Counted from the first letter of the stretch, positions 1 through 9,208 are shown. The stretch: 64,000 nt of DNA from Brachybacterium sp. P6-10-X1 (GCF_001969445.1 NZ_CP017297.1:3286001-3350000); one strand, 5' to 3'. Numbers and translations are program-made. Notes: generated by a model from the sequence alone, not told the origin.

Positions 1-315
1 GCCGGCGAGTACTGGAACGAGACCTACGGGGTGGGGGTCGCGGTGGCCGATTCGGTCGACGGGCCCTGGACGAAGATCGACGACGGCCCCCTTCTCGCGG
101 CCAACGAGGTCGCTGCCGGGCCCGGGCACGGCATGCCCGTGCGCGCCGCCGACGGGGTCTGGTACGTCTATCACGCGTGGCGGCCGGACAGCATCGGTGA
201 GGACCCGGGCCGACAGATCTGGATCTCGCCGGTGCGCTTCGAGAGCGACGGGGTCCACATCGACGGTCCCGCGATCCGCAATCCGTACCGTCCTGAGATC
301 GATCGTCGGCCCTGA
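1..315 (+). CDS. Glycoside hydrolase family 43-like protein, C-terminal fragment
   Basis: The frame is open from base 1 and ends at TGA 313-315, so only the last 104 residues are present. They contain short beta-strand segments typical of a five-bladed propeller glycosidase: GVAVADSVDGPWTK, followed by GHGMPVRAADGVWYVYHAW and IWISPVRFESDGVHIDGP. In GH43-type arabinosidases/xylosidases this pattern (a solvent-exposed 'DGPW' turn, then a glycine/histidine segment and 'YVYHAW') forms the last propeller blades. The catalytic acids would lie upstream of the window and cannot be checked. Substrate is therefore unknown. The next gene starts 78 bp downstream with its own promoter. Confidence 0.6.
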   Translation, partial: AGEYWNETYGVGVAVADSVDGPWTKIDDGPLLAANEVAAGPGHGMPVRAADGVWYVYHAWRPDSIGEDPGRQIWISPVRFESDGVHIDGPAIRNPYRPEIDRRP

Positions 316-357
316 CGTGTCCCGGCCGTCAGCTCGTCCCGACGAGACCCGAGGACC

Positions 358-386
358 GTGACGCACGTCCCACGCCGCCGTAGGCT
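358..386 (+). promoter_or_regulatory. Predicted leaderless promoter of the serine hydrolase gene
   Basis: A -35-like GTGACG (358-363) and a -10-like TAGGCT (381-386) are separated by 17 bp. Six bases lie between the -10 hexamer and ATG 393, so transcription would begin at or next to the start codon. Confidence 0.5.
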
Positions 387-392
387 ACGGCC

Positions 393-1379
393 ATGAGCAC
401 CGCGGCCACCACCGATCCCGTACTCCCCGCACCGGGCATCGCGAGCGCGCCCGAGTCCTCGACGGGCACTGTGCCGGACCCGTTGCTGCTGTTCCCGCTG
501 CGCCAACGGATCGTGGAACGCGACCTCGGGGTGCGGGCGATCCATGTCCACCGCCGCGGTCGGGAGGACGTCTCCCACCGCTTCGTCGAGGACACCGCGG
601 AGAACATCTACTCCTGCTCCAAGACGGTCACCGCGCTCGCCGTGGGGATCGCCGCGCACGAGGGACTGCTCGAGGTCGAGGACCGCCTGGTCGATCACCT
701 GCCGGCACCGGCGGGCGGCTACGGGCGCGGCATCGACCAGGTGCGGTTGCGCCACCTGCTGACCATGACCTCCGGCTCGCCCGTCCTGGGCTTCCTCGAT
801 CAGGAGCGCGACCACGAGGACCTCACCGCCCTGATCCTCGGCACCGACCTGATCGCCGAACCGGGCAGGCGGTGGGAGTACTCCAACGGGTCGATCTTCC
901 TGCTCTCGCGGGTGATCAGCGAGCGCACCGGACAGACCCTGCGCGACTGGCTGCTGCCGCGCCTGTTCGAGCCGCTGGGGATCCTGAACCCGCAGTGGCA
1001 CACCACCCGGGACGGCCACAGCTGGGGCGCGACCGCTCTGCACCTGAAGTCGGGTCAGCTGGCCCGACTCGGTCGCCTGCTGCTGCAGCGCGGTGAGCAC
1101 GAGCGGACCCAGCTGGTCCCCGCCGCCTGGATCGATGCGATGCACGCCGAGGACACCTGGGTGGGCACGGGCGAGGACGGGCCCGAATCCACCCGGTACG
1201 GCTACGGCGTCTGGCGCTGCTCGATCGACGGGGCCTGGCGGGCCGACGGCGCGTACGGCCAGCTGGTGCTCGTGCTGCCGATGCAGGACGCCGTCATCAC
1301 CCTCACCTCCCATCTCGAAGGGCGCGGGTCCGACGAGATCATGCGGGGGGTGTGGGAGGAGCTGCTCCCGCTGCTGTGA
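393..1379 (+). CDS. Serine beta-lactamase / D-alanyl-D-alanine carboxypeptidase-like hydrolase
   Basis: The 328-residue protein belongs to the class C beta-lactamase/esterase fold. The SxxK nucleophile motif is S74-C-S-K77 and the second-lysine-region motif is Y163-S-N165; a late glycine-rich strand near 'GYGVWRCSIDG' would form the active-site edge. No signal peptide is visible, so the protein is probably cytoplasmic, which favours an esterase or peptidase role over a secreted beta-lactamase. The ATG at 393 follows a TAGGCT -10 by exactly 6 nt. Substrate cannot be inferred. It stands alone between the GH43 end and the CorC-like gene. Confidence 0.75.
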   Translation: MSTAATTDPVLPAPGIASAPESSTGTVPDPLLLFPLRQRIVERDLGVRAIHVHRRGREDVSHRFVEDTAENIYSCSKTVTALAVGIAAHEGLLEVEDRLVDHLPAPAGGYGRGIDQVRLRHLLTMTSGSPVLGFLDQERDHEDLTALILGTDLIAEPGRRWEYSNGSIFLLSRVISERTGQTLRDWLLPRLFEPLGILNPQWHTTRDGHSWGATALHLKSGQLARLGRLLLQRGEHERTQLVPAAWIDAMHAEDTWVGTGEDGPESTRYGYGVWRCSIDGAWRADGAYGQLVLVLPMQDAVITLTSHLEGRGSDEIMRGVWEELLPLL

Positions 1380-1658
1380 GCGGCCGTCGCGGGAGGTCCG
1401 CCGTCCAGCGGCCTGCGCGGGCACCGGTTCTCACGACGGGTCGGACCGACCGCGAATCGTCCGGTCGACGGCAACCTGCTCCTCCCTGACCCGCACCCCT
1501 GTTCGTCGGCCCGCCACGGAACCGACGAGGCAGGCGACTGCCGTGACGATGGCGCCGGCCATGAAGACCTCCTCGCGGGACGGTGCACCGTGCCGCGCGG
1601 GTCCCTCCCCTTCCCACAGTACTCAGCTCGCCGCGGGTCCACCCAGTAACGTGGGGTC

Positions 1659-2987
1659 ATGGACTGGTCCGTGATGGTCAACCTCGCCCTCGTGCTGCTC
1701 TTCGTGCTCGTCGGCGGCCTGTTCGCCGGCACGGAGATGGCGATCGTCAATCTGCGCGAATCGCAGATCAAGCAGCTGGAGGACTCCGGTCCCCGCGGGG
1801 AGCGCACGGCGACGCTGGTGCGCGATCCCAACCAGTTCCTCTCCGCGGTGCAGATCGGCGTGACCGTCGCCGGGTTCTTCTCCTCCGCCTATGGCGCGTC
1901 CACCATCGCCCCGTCCCTGGTGCCGCTCCTGGTGCAGGCGGGACTGCCGGAAGCGACCGCGAGCACCGCCGCGCTGATCGGGATGACGCTGGTCATCGCC
2001 TATCTCTCCCTCGTCCTCGGCGAGCTGGTGCCCAAGCGCCTGGCGATGCAGAACGCGCTGGGCATGGCACGGGTCGTCGGGCCGCCCCTGAGCGTGTTCG
2101 GCAAGGCCATGCGCCCGGTGATCTGGCTGCTGTCGACCTCCACCAACCTCGTGGTGCGCCTGCTGGGCGGAGATCCGCAGGCCAACCGGGAATCCGTCTC
2201 CGCCGAGGAGATCCGGTCCATGGTGCGCAACTCCGAGGCCCTCGACCAGGCCGAGTCCCGCGTGCTGGCCGACGTGTTCGACGCCTCCGAGCGCACCGTC
2301 GTCGAGGTGATGCGGCCCCGCCATCAAGTGCACTTCCTGGACGGCAGCGACACCGTGGCCCAGGTCCGCGAGGAGATCCGCGACACCGGTTACTCGCGGT
2401 ACCCCGTCACCGGGGAGGACGTCGACGACGTGCTCGGCTTCGCCCACGTGCGGGACCTGCTGCTGGTCGACGACCCCGCCGCCACCCGGATGGCGGACCT
2501 CGCCCGGCCCATCGAGCACATCCCCGGCACCGTCGAGGTGCTGGAGGCGCTGAACAGGATGCGTGCCCACGCCCGGCAGATCGCCGTGGTGGTCGATGAG
2601 TACGGCGGCACCGACGGCATCGTCACCCTCGAGGACCTGTTGGAGGAGCTGGTCGGCGAGATCTACGACGAGTTCGACCGCGAGTCCTGGCCCGCACCCG
2701 GCGGGCTCGACCGGATCGTCGAGGCCGACGGCACCATCGAGGGCGGCCTCATCCTGCAGGAGTTCGAGGCCGCCACCGATGTCGCGCTGCCGGACAACGG
2801 CGGCTACGAGACCGTCGGCGGGTTCGTCATGGCTCGACTGGGCCGGATCCCCGAGGTCGGCGACGTGGTCGCGGTCGAGGGCGGCAGCCTCGAGGTCGTC
2901 GAGGTCGACGAACGACGCGTCCAGACGGTGCGCTTCGTGCCCGCACCCTCGGCGGCTCCCGGGGCGGAGGAGTCCGAGAAGCCCTGA
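1659..2987 (+). CDS. CNNM/CorC-type membrane protein with CBS domains (hemolysin C family)
   Basis: The 442-residue protein has an N-terminal DUF21/CNNM transmembrane domain (about residues 1-180, hydrophobic helices beginning VNLALVLLFVLVGGLFAG). A tandem CBS pair follows (about 205-330; 'DVFDASERTVVEVMRPR' and 'AVVVDEYGGTDGIVTLEDLLEE'), and the C-terminus is a CorC_HlyC domain. This is the full usual length. Family members are linked to Mg/Co homeostasis or membrane stress, but the transported ion here is unproven. ATG 1659 lies 6 nt after TAACGT (1647-1652), again suggesting a leaderless transcript. Confidence 0.88.
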   Translation: MDWSVMVNLALVLLFVLVGGLFAGTEMAIVNLRESQIKQLEDSGPRGERTATLVRDPNQFLSAVQIGVTVAGFFSSAYGASTIAPSLVPLLVQAGLPEATASTAALIGMTLVIAYLSLVLGELVPKRLAMQNALGMARVVGPPLSVFGKAMRPVIWLLSTSTNLVVRLLGGDPQANRESVSAEEIRSMVRNSEALDQAESRVLADVFDASERTVVEVMRPRHQVHFLDGSDTVAQVREEIRDTGYSRYPVTGEDVDDVLGFAHVRDLLLVDDPAATRMADLARPIEHIPGTVEVLEALNRMRAHARQIAVVVDEYGGTDGIVTLEDLLEELVGEIYDEFDRESWPAPGGLDRIVEADGTIEGGLILQEFEAATDVALPDNGGYETVGGFVMARLGRIPEVGDVVAVEGGSLEVVEVDERRVQTVRFVPAPSAAPGAEESEKP

Positions 2988-3019
2988 GGATCGAGGGGAC
3001 GCGCTGGCATACTCGTGGC

Positions 3020-3568
3020 ATGAGCGAGAGCGACGACGTCCTCCGCGGCAGCGACGACCGCGATCTGACCGTGTACTTCCACCGCGAGCAGGCCCAGGAG
3101 CGGCTCGAGCGGACGACGCGCTCCGCGGGGATCATCCGGATCACCATGACCCTCGGGGCCGTCGTCATCATTCTGGTCGGCGTGATCTTCCTGGACCCGG
3201 TCGCGAGCTACCTCGTCATCGCCCTGGGGATCGTGGAGGGCCTGCTGGCGCTGTTCTACCTCCCGACGATCCTGCTGCGCGCGGTCCGCGACCAGGCCGC
3301 GGTCCGCACGTCCGGCGACGACGCCGTGTTCGTCCTGGCCGAGCACGGCCTGCGCCGGACCACGGACGACGGTCCCCCGCGGGAGATCCCCTACGCCGAC
3401 GTGACCCTGCAGCGCGTCGCCCCGAGCTCCGCCACCACGCCGGGGAGGCTGTCCGTGCAGCTGCCCGAGGAGAATCTCGACCTCAGCGCCGACCTGCTGC
3501 ACCCCGAGATCGACGAGATCCTCGGGGCCTACGAGCGGCTGAGCGCCGACTCCGGGTCCGCCGCCTGA
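3020..3568 (+). CDS. Small membrane protein of unknown function
   Basis: The 182-residue product has two adjacent membrane helices (about residues 38-80; 'IIRITMTLGAVVIILVGVIF' and 'YLVIALGIVEGLLALFYLP'). A soluble C-terminal region of short beta strands follows, including 'VFVLAEHGLRRTTDDG' and 'GRLSVQLPEENLDL'. That layout resembles PH-like/YcxB-type membrane proteins, but similarity is too weak for a name. ATG 3020 follows CATACT (3008-3013) by 6 nt. The stop codon lies within a 16-bp tandem repeat that duplicates the last codons and the TGA. Confidence 0.7.
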   Translation: MSESDDVLRGSDDRDLTVYFHREQAQERLERTTRSAGIIRITMTLGAVVIILVGVIFLDPVASYLVIALGIVEGLLALFYLPTILLRAVRDQAAVRTSGDDAVFVLAEHGLRRTTDDGPPREIPYADVTLQRVAPSSATTPGRLSVQLPEENLDLSADLLHPEIDEILGAYERLSADSGSAA

Positions 3569-3623
3569 AGCCTCCGCCGCCTGAAGCCTCCGCCGCCTGA
3601 AGCCTCCGCCGCCTGAAGCTTCC
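3560..3623 (+). repeat. Four-copy 16-bp tandem repeat spanning a stop codon
   Basis: GCCGCCTGAAGCCTCC is repeated four times (3560, 3576, 3592, 3608; the last copy has one change). The first copy carries the real stop of the upstream gene. Because 16 is not a multiple of three, the TGAs at 3566, 3582, 3598 and 3614 fall in all three forward frames. Confidence 0.9.
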
Positions 3624-3778
3624 GCCCCCGGACGTCTCCGTCCGCTGACATCTCCACCCGCCGCCGGCTCGGCCCGGGTCCCGCCGCCCCCGAGGACCGA
3701 TCCGGCTAGGCTGGCCAGGACGGGCACCGCGCCTGCGGGCCGGTGCCCACCCGGACGCATCATCCCAGGAGGCACCCC

Positions 3779-5533
3779 ATGGCCCGCACGTCGTTCGCCC
3801 AGCTCCTCGTCACCCAGCTCCGCGACCTCGGCGTCGAGCGCATCTACGGAGTCGTCGGCGACTCCCTGAACCCGGTGGTGGACGCCGCGCGCACCACCGA
3901 GGGCATCGACTGGATCCACGTGCGCAACGAGGAGGCCGGAGCCTTCGCCGCCGGTGCCGAGGCCCGCCTGACCGGCAAGCTGGCGGTCTGCGCCGGCTCC
4001 TGCGGGCCGGGCAACACCCACCTCGTCCAGGGCCTGTTCGACGCCCACCGCGACGGCGCCCCGGTGCTCGCGATCGCCTCCCACATCCCCAGCGAGAAGA
4101 TCGGCACCGGCTTCTTCCAGGAGACCCACCCGGAGATCCTGTTCCGCGAGAGCTCGCACTTCTGCGAGATGGTCAACTCCGGCGAGCACGGGGCCACCCT
4201 GCTCCACATCGCCGTGCAGACCGCGATCGCCAAGCGCGGCGTCTCCGTGCTGGTGCTGCCCGGGGACGTCGCCGACCAGGAGGTCGGCGGTCCGCTGACC
4301 CGCGAGCTGGCCACCGAGTTCGGCCGGGTCCAGCCCGCCGCGGCCCCCGTCGGCCGCCTCGCGGAGATGATCGACGCGGCCGACACCGTCACCCTGTTCA
4401 CCGGCGCCGGGGTGCGCGACGCCCGCGAGGAAGTGCTCGAGCTCGCCGAACGGGTCAAGTCCCCGATCGGCCACGCCTTCGGCGGCAAGGAGTGGATGCA
4501 GTACGACAACCCCTACGACGTGGGGATGAGCGGCCTGCTCGGCTACGGCGCCTGCTACGACGCGATGCACGAGGCCGATCTCGTCATCCTGCTGGGCACC
4601 GACTTCCCCTACACCGAGTTCCTGCCCGGCCGTCCCGGCGCGAAGAACCCGCCGACGATCGTGCAGATCGACGCCGAGGCGTCCCGCCTGGGCCGCCGCG
4701 TCCCGCTGGACCTCGCGATCCACGGCGACATCGCCCTCACCCTGCAGGCCGTGCTCCCGCTGCTGACCAGCGCCAAGAGCGCACGCTTCCTGCACCGCAT
4801 GCTCAAGGCCCACCACAAGGCGCTCACCGGCGCCGTCTCCGCGTACACCAGGAACGTCGAGCGGATGACGCCGATCCACCCCGAGTTCGCCGCCGACGTG
4901 CTCGACGACCTCGCCGACGACGACGCCGTGTTCACCGTGGACACCGGCATGTGCAACGTCTGGGGCGCCCGCTACATCACCCCCAACGGCCGGCGGCGCG
5001 TGTTCGGCTCCTGGCACCACGGCTCCATGGCCAACGCCCTGCCGCAGGCCATCGGCGCCTCCTTGGCGTTCCCCGACCGTCAGGTGGTCTCGATGAGCGG
5101 CGATGGCGGCCTCGGGATGCTGATGGGCGAGCTGCTGACCGTGAAGCTGCACGACCTGAACACCAAGATCGTCGTGTTCAACAACTCCAGCCTCGGCATG
5201 GTCAAGCTCGAGATGCTGGTCGAGGGCCTGCCGGACCACGGCACCGACCACGAGGACGTCGACTACGCCGCGATCGCACAGGGTGTGGGAATCCACGCGG
5301 TGCGGATCACCGACCCCAAGAAGCTGAAGAAGCAGCTCGCCGGCGCGCTGGCCACCGAGGGGCCGGTCCTGATCGACGTGGTCACCGATCCTGACGCGCT
5401 GTCGATGCCCCCGAAGATCTCCGCGCAGCAGATCCGCGGCTTCGCGACCGCGTCGACCAAGATCGTCCTCGGCGGCGGCGTGGGCAAGATGCTCGACATG
5501 GCGGCCTCCAACCTGCGCAACATGCCCCGGTGA
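3779..5533 (+). CDS. poxB: Pyruvate dehydrogenase (quinone) / pyruvate oxidase, ThDP-dependent
   Basis: The 584-residue enzyme has the three-domain ThDP fold. The N-terminal Pyr domain carries the activating glutamate in 'IHVRNEEAGAFAAGAEA' (about residue 50). A central FAD-binding-type domain follows, and the C-terminal PP domain has the ThDP/Mg motif GDGGLGM (about 442) to NNSS. Overall pattern matches PoxB, which decarboxylates pyruvate to acetate and CO2 and passes electrons to quinone at the membrane. The start chosen is the ATG directly behind AGGAGG (3767-3772); an in-frame ATG at 3743 lacks a ribosome site. Other ThDP enzymes such as acetolactate synthase are less likely because of the 'GDSLNPVVDA' and 'FFQETHPE' segments. 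Confidence 0.87.
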   Translation: MARTSFAQLLVTQLRDLGVERIYGVVGDSLNPVVDAARTTEGIDWIHVRNEEAGAFAAGAEARLTGKLAVCAGSCGPGNTHLVQGLFDAHRDGAPVLAIASHIPSEKIGTGFFQETHPEILFRESSHFCEMVNSGEHGATLLHIAVQTAIAKRGVSVLVLPGDVADQEVGGPLTRELATEFGRVQPAAAPVGRLAEMIDAADTVTLFTGAGVRDAREEVLELAERVKSPIGHAFGGKEWMQYDNPYDVGMSGLLGYGACYDAMHEADLVILLGTDFPYTEFLPGRPGAKNPPTIVQIDAEASRLGRRVPLDLAIHGDIALTLQAVLPLLTSAKSARFLHRMLKAHHKALTGAVSAYTRNVERMTPIHPEFAADVLDDLADDDAVFTVDTGMCNVWGARYITPNGRRRVFGSWHHGSMANALPQAIGASLAFPDRQVVSMSGDGGLGMLMGELLTVKLHDLNTKIVVFNNSSLGMVKLEMLVEGLPDHGTDHEDVDYAAIAQGVGIHAVRITDPKKLKKQLAGALATEGPVLIDVVTDPDALSMPPKISAQQIRGFATASTKIVLGGGVGKMLDMAASNLRNMPR

Positions 5534-5678
5534 CGGCCGTGCATCGAGGCCACCGAGGCCGGGGAGCGCCCGTGGACCGGGACGCGCGGGCATGCTCCGC
5601 CTCCGGCACGGATTCCGGGCCTCCGTGTGGAATGCTGGCTCCCGACGTCGACCCGCATCCGAAGGAGGTTGCCGTTCC

Positions 5679-6743
5679 ATGGCCCTGATCCATCCGCGCA
5701 GCCTGGAGCGCTGGCAGGAATGGCGCAACTCGCGGCGCCGCGCCATCGGCATCCATCGCGCCGTGCCCCCGCCGCTGCGACGCGCCACCAGGTCCCCCGG
5801 ATCGGCCGCGTCGAGCGGCTACGTGCTGCACACCCGCGACGGTGACGACTCGGCCCCCGTCCTGCTGGGCGTGGACACCACCGCGGACACCACCCGCGGC
5901 GGACTGCTGGTGGCGCTGTCCTATCTGCACGGCTCCGCCGCAGTGCTCGCCCCTGCCGGGCTGGAGCTGCCCGAGCTGTCCGGCCCCGGCTGGGACCATC
6001 AGCATCTCGCCGATCCGCGCCGGGCCCTCGACGAGCTCGACGTCTCCTCCGCGCTCACGCTCGGCTGGCATCGTGAGGTCGGCCGCCTGGTCCACGAATG
6101 GGCGCTGTCCGCCGACGTCCCGAGCGCCGTCGTCCAGCACGATGTGCTCTCCCCGTTCGCGCCCCCGCTGCCGCCCCACACCACCTTCCTGGCCTGGTCC
6201 GGCGCCGACGGCGACTTCCAGCGCGCCGGCCGTGACGACGTCGAGGTGCGGGTGGTCGGATCCCAGCGCCTGTGGCAGGCCGGTCATGAAGACTCCGGCA
6301 GCTCCGAGGCCGTCCAGGTCCGGCCCGTGTTCCTGGGCCAGCTCGCCTCCATCGAGCTGCCGCGCCGCTACACCTTCGGCGCCGCCCACTCCTACTGCCG
6401 ATTCACCGATGCGCTCTACCAGCCGGGGCCCGAGGAGACCGATCGCCTCTCCCGCGCCGCGCATGCGCTGCTGCGCCGCCGCGGCGTCGACCTCCAGGTG
6501 CCCTCGCTGCCGGTGGCGCGCCAGGAACGGCCCGTGGTGGCCGTCTACTCCGCCGACGTCCTCGAGGCGGCCGTGCGCGGCCTGCCCGCCTGGGTGCACG
6601 GCCCGCGGATGCCGACCTGGGTCCACGAGCAGTGGGAGCGGTACGGCATGCGCCCCACCGGCGCGGAGCCCACCCCCGCCCCGCCGCAGGACGCCGACGA
6701 GCCCGCGCGCCTCATCGCCCAGATCCTCGAAGGCACTGCGTGA
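5679..6743 (+). CDS. Conserved hypothetical protein upstream of manA
   Basis: The protein has 354 residues, no membrane helix and no motif that I recognise. It starts MALIHPRSLERWQEWRNSRR and is rich in Arg/Trp/His. The middle contains 'LTLGWHREVGRLVHEWALS' and 'FLGQLASIELPRRYTFG', and the C-terminus is Pro-rich. ATG 5679 has a strong AAGGAGG at 5662-5668. Its stop overlaps the manA GTG start (GTGA), which implies translational coupling and a possible link to mannose or surface-glycan metabolism; that link is inference only. Shadow ORFs on the other strand are longer in places but lack start signals. Confidence 0.6.
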   Translation: MALIHPRSLERWQEWRNSRRRAIGIHRAVPPPLRRATRSPGSAASSGYVLHTRDGDDSAPVLLGVDTTADTTRGGLLVALSYLHGSAAVLAPAGLELPELSGPGWDHQHLADPRRALDELDVSSALTLGWHREVGRLVHEWALSADVPSAVVQHDVLSPFAPPLPPHTTFLAWSGADGDFQRAGRDDVEVRVVGSQRLWQAGHEDSGSSEAVQVRPVFLGQLASIELPRRYTFGAAHSYCRFTDALYQPGPEETDRLSRAAHALLRRRGVDLQVPSLPVARQERPVVAVYSADVLEAAVRGLPAWVHGPRMPTWVHEQWERYGMRPTGAEPTPAPPQDADEPARLIAQILEGTA

Positions 6744-8074
6744 GCATGCTCGCGCTCGACGGGCACCTGCAGCACTACTCCTGGGGATCGGCCACGGCGC
6801 TGCCGCAGTTCCTGGGCCGCGAGAGCGACGGCAGAGCCTGGGCCGAGGTCTGGTTCGGCGCCCACCCTCTCGCTCCCGCCACCGCGATCGAGGGGCCCAC
6901 CGCGCCCGAGGGGCACACCGCGCCCGATGGGCCGACCGTGCCCGAGGGAACCGCTGTGCCCGAGGGGCCGACCGCGCCCCGGGGGTGCCGCCTGGACGAC
7001 GTGATCGCCGCCGATCCCGCCCGGATGCTGGGTGCCGACGTCGGCCGCGCCTTCGCAGGCCGCCTGCCCTACCTGCTGAAGGTGATCGCCCCGGAGCGCC
7101 CGCTGTCGCTGCAGGTCCACCCCACCCGCGAGCACGCCGCGGAGTCCTTCGCCGCCGAGAACGCCGCCGGCCTGGCCCTGAGCTCCCCGCTGCGCACCTA
7201 CCGCGACCCCAACCACAAACCGGAGATGCTCATCGCCCTGACCCGCTTCACGGCGCTGTGCGGCTTCCGCACCCCGCGCCGGGCGGCCGTCATCCTGGAC
7301 GGCCTGGGCACCGACCTCACCGACCGCCTCCACCACCTGCTGGTCGACAACCCGACCGCCCACGGCATGCGTGCCGCCTTCCGCACCCTGGTCTCCACCT
7401 CGATGCGGCCGTCGGCGCAGGCGGTGGGCGAGGTGGTCGAGGCGTGCCGCGCCCGCGCCCGCGCGGGCACCTCGCCCTCGCCGCGCATCGACCGCTTCGT
7501 CTCGCTGCTGGCCGAGCATCATCCCGGCGATCCCGGTGTGGTCGCCGCGCTGCTGCTGAACCCCGTCTCGCTGCAGGCGGGCGAGGCGATGTACGTGCCC
7601 GCGGGCGCGCTGCACGCCTACATCCACGGGATGGGCCTGGAAGTGATGGCCGCCAGCGACAACGTGCTGCGCGCCGGCCTGACGCCGAAGAAGGTCGATG
7701 CCGACGAGGTGCTCCAGTGCGTCAGCGTCACCGCGGCCCCGCCGCTGAGGGTCGCCCCCGAGCGGCAGACCCCGACCTCCATCGCCTACTACGCCCCGGT
7801 CGACGACTTCGAGCTCGCCGTGACCGAGCTCCCGGGCACCGGGAAGCCTGCAGGTTCCGCGGAGCCTGGGAGATCCGGAGGATCGGGGGATGATCCGGTG
7901 CGGATCCCGGGCAGCGGGCCGCGGATCGTGCTGGGCCTGGAGGGGGAGGTGACCCTGAGCACGGACACGGGCACCCACATCCTGGCCGCGGGGCGGGCGG
8001 TCTTCGTGCCGGCGGCCGAGGGGACCCTGCGCGCCCATGGGCACGGGCGGTTCGCCCAGGCCAGCGTGCCCTGA
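6740..8074 (+). CDS. manA: Mannose-6-phosphate isomerase, class I
   Basis: The enzyme interconverts fructose-6-phosphate and mannose-6-phosphate, supplying mannose donors for glycans. Visible type I PMI signatures are 'HYSWGS' at the N-terminus, 'LLKVIAPERPLSLQVHP' and 'HKPEMLIAL' (zinc-ligand region), and the 'MYVPAGALHAYIHGMGLEVMA.SDNVLRAGLTPKK' block near residues 290-325. The start is GTG 6740 overlapping the upstream stop as GTGA; ATG 6746 is an alternative. A five-copy hexapeptide repeat (residues about 51-80) is inserted before 'GCRLDDVIAADPARMLG' and is unusual for the family. A short Gly/Ser-rich linker precedes the C-terminal cupin-like end. Confidence 0.92.
   Translation: MSMLALDGHLQHYSWGSATALPQFLGRESDGRAWAEVWFGAHPLAPATAIEGPTAPEGHTAPDGPTVPEGTAVPEGPTAPRGCRLDDVIAADPARMLGADVGRAFAGRLPYLLKVIAPERPLSLQVHPTREHAAESFAAENAAGLALSSPLRTYRDPNHKPEMLIALTRFTALCGFRTPRRAAVILDGLGTDLTDRLHHLLVDNPTAHGMRAAFRTLVSTSMRPSAQAVGEVVEACRARARAGTSPSPRIDRFVSLLAEHHPGDPGVVAALLLNPVSLQAGEAMYVPAGALHAYIHGMGLEVMAASDNVLRAGLTPKKVDADEVLQCVSVTAAPPLRVAPERQTPTSIAYYAPVDDFELAVTELPGTGKPAGSAEPGRSGGSGDDPVRIPGSGPRIVLGLEGEVTLSTDTGTHILAAGRAVFVPAAEGTLRAHGHGRFAQASVP
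6890..6979 (+). repeat. Five-copy 18-bp coding repeat inside manA
   Basis: Five consecutive 18-bp units encode EGPTAP, EGHTAP, DGPTVP, EGTAVP and EGPTAP. The array stays in frame, so copy-number changes would lengthen or shorten a surface loop without breaking the enzyme. Confidence 0.9.
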
Positions 8075-8143
8075 GCCAGCAGGTCACCGAGCGGTGCTGC
8101 GCGCGCGTCACCCGGCGGCGCTCTCGGCCGCCCACGCCGCGGG

Positions 8144-9208
8144 TCACTCCGCGGGAGTCGGCAGCTCCCCCTCGTCGCGCGCGCTGCGCAGCTGCGTGCG
8201 GATGTCCTCGACGAACTCGATGACCGCGCTGCCGCCGTTGACCGGTCCGCCGGCGAGCAGCCCGTCGGCCCCCAGCAGCACGGCACTGGGTGCACCGCGC
8301 CCGCCGAAGGCCTCCCGTGCGCTGAACTGCGGATCGTGGAGGGCATGCTGGCCCACCCGCTCGAGGGTCCGCTCGCGCAGCCGGTCCAGGGGGCGGGAGA
8401 GCACGGGCCGGACCTGGAGGAAGTCCGACAGCTCCTCGAGCCACTCCGGGACCTCGTCGAGCACACGTTCGCAGGGGCCGCAGCCCTCGCTGACGAACAC
8501 CAGCAGCACTGCTTGCTGAGCGCTGAGCTGCCGCAGGGTGATCAGCTCCCCGTCCGGGCGCTGCAGCACGCCGGGCGGGATCGCACTGCGTTCGTAGTCG
8601 AGCACCTCCTCCCCGCCCTCGGACCCCTCGACGTCCGCGGAGCCCTCCGGGGTCGCGGAGACCGTCGAGGTCGACGAGGGCGCCGTGGTCGCAGAGCTCG
8701 AGGTCCCGATCGCCAGCGCGGTCAGCGCCACGGTCACCAGCAGCACACCGCCGTAGGTCACCAGCGTCAGGGGATGCTGCACCAGGGCCAGGGTCATCTG
8801 CCCGGATCCGGCGGCGAGGACCCCCAGCACCGCCAGGGTCGACAACAGGATGTTGCGGGCGAGCGTGGTGCGCGAGACCGTCGGCGAGGCCAGCGTGCCG
8901 AAGCAGGAGCATTCCACCGTCTCGTCCCAGGTCAGGGCGCGCGCGATGATCGCGAGATAGCTGAACATCAGCGCCGCGACGAGCACCGAGACGACGATCT
9001 GCAGCGGCACCAGCGGCACCCATATCACCAGCGCCAGCACGATCTCCGTCGCCGGCAGCACCGAGGCGATGACGTGATGGTACGGCCGCAGGGGCAGCCG
9101 CAGGGACGTCATCGCGTCCTCGGTGCCCTGCCGCGCCCCGAGCTTCGCCAGGCCGGAGACCAGCAGCGTCAGGGTCAGCAGGATCGGCGCTGCGATCAGC
9201 ACGCTCAT
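8144..9208 (-). CDS. MauE/DoxX-like membrane protein fused to a thioredoxin domain
   Basis: Residues 1-185 hold at least four hydrophobic helices and a cytosine-proximal 'ECSCFG' motif (C-x-C-F-G) characteristic of MauE-type redox membrane proteins. A linker with many Ser/Thr/Glu residues follows (about 190-220). The C-terminal domain (about 225-350) has a thioredoxin-like active site CGPC in 'LVFVSEGCGPCERVLDE' and a late 'GAPSAVLLGADG' strand with the cis-proline position. The fusion suggests electrons pass from the membrane to an extracytoplasmic disulfide partner. A GATAAT-like -10 is present on this strand at 9263-9258. It is convergent with manA. Confidence 0.75.
   Translation of the reverse strand: MSVLIAAPILLTLTLLVSGLAKLGARQGTEDAMTSLRLPLRPYHHVIASVLPATEIVLALVIWVPLVPLQIVVSVLVAALMFSYLAIIARALTWDETVECSCFGTLASPTVSRTTLARNILLSTLAVLGVLAAGSGQMTLALVQHPLTLVTYGGVLLVTVALTALAIGTSSSATTAPSSTSTVSATPEGSADVEGSEGGEEVLDYERSAIPPGVLQRPDGELITLRQLSAQQAVLLVFVSEGCGPCERVLDEVPEWLEELSDFLQVRPVLSRPLDRLRERTLERVGQHALHDPQFSAREAFGGRGAPSAVLLGADGLLAGGPVNGGSAVIEFVEDIRTQLRSARDEGELPTPAE

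Noticed and set aside
2804..5788. 994-residue minus-strand open frame opposite poxB
   Set aside because: It is a high-GC antisense shadow of poxB and CorC genes: low-complexity His/Gly/Arg composition, no ribosome site, and no motifs.
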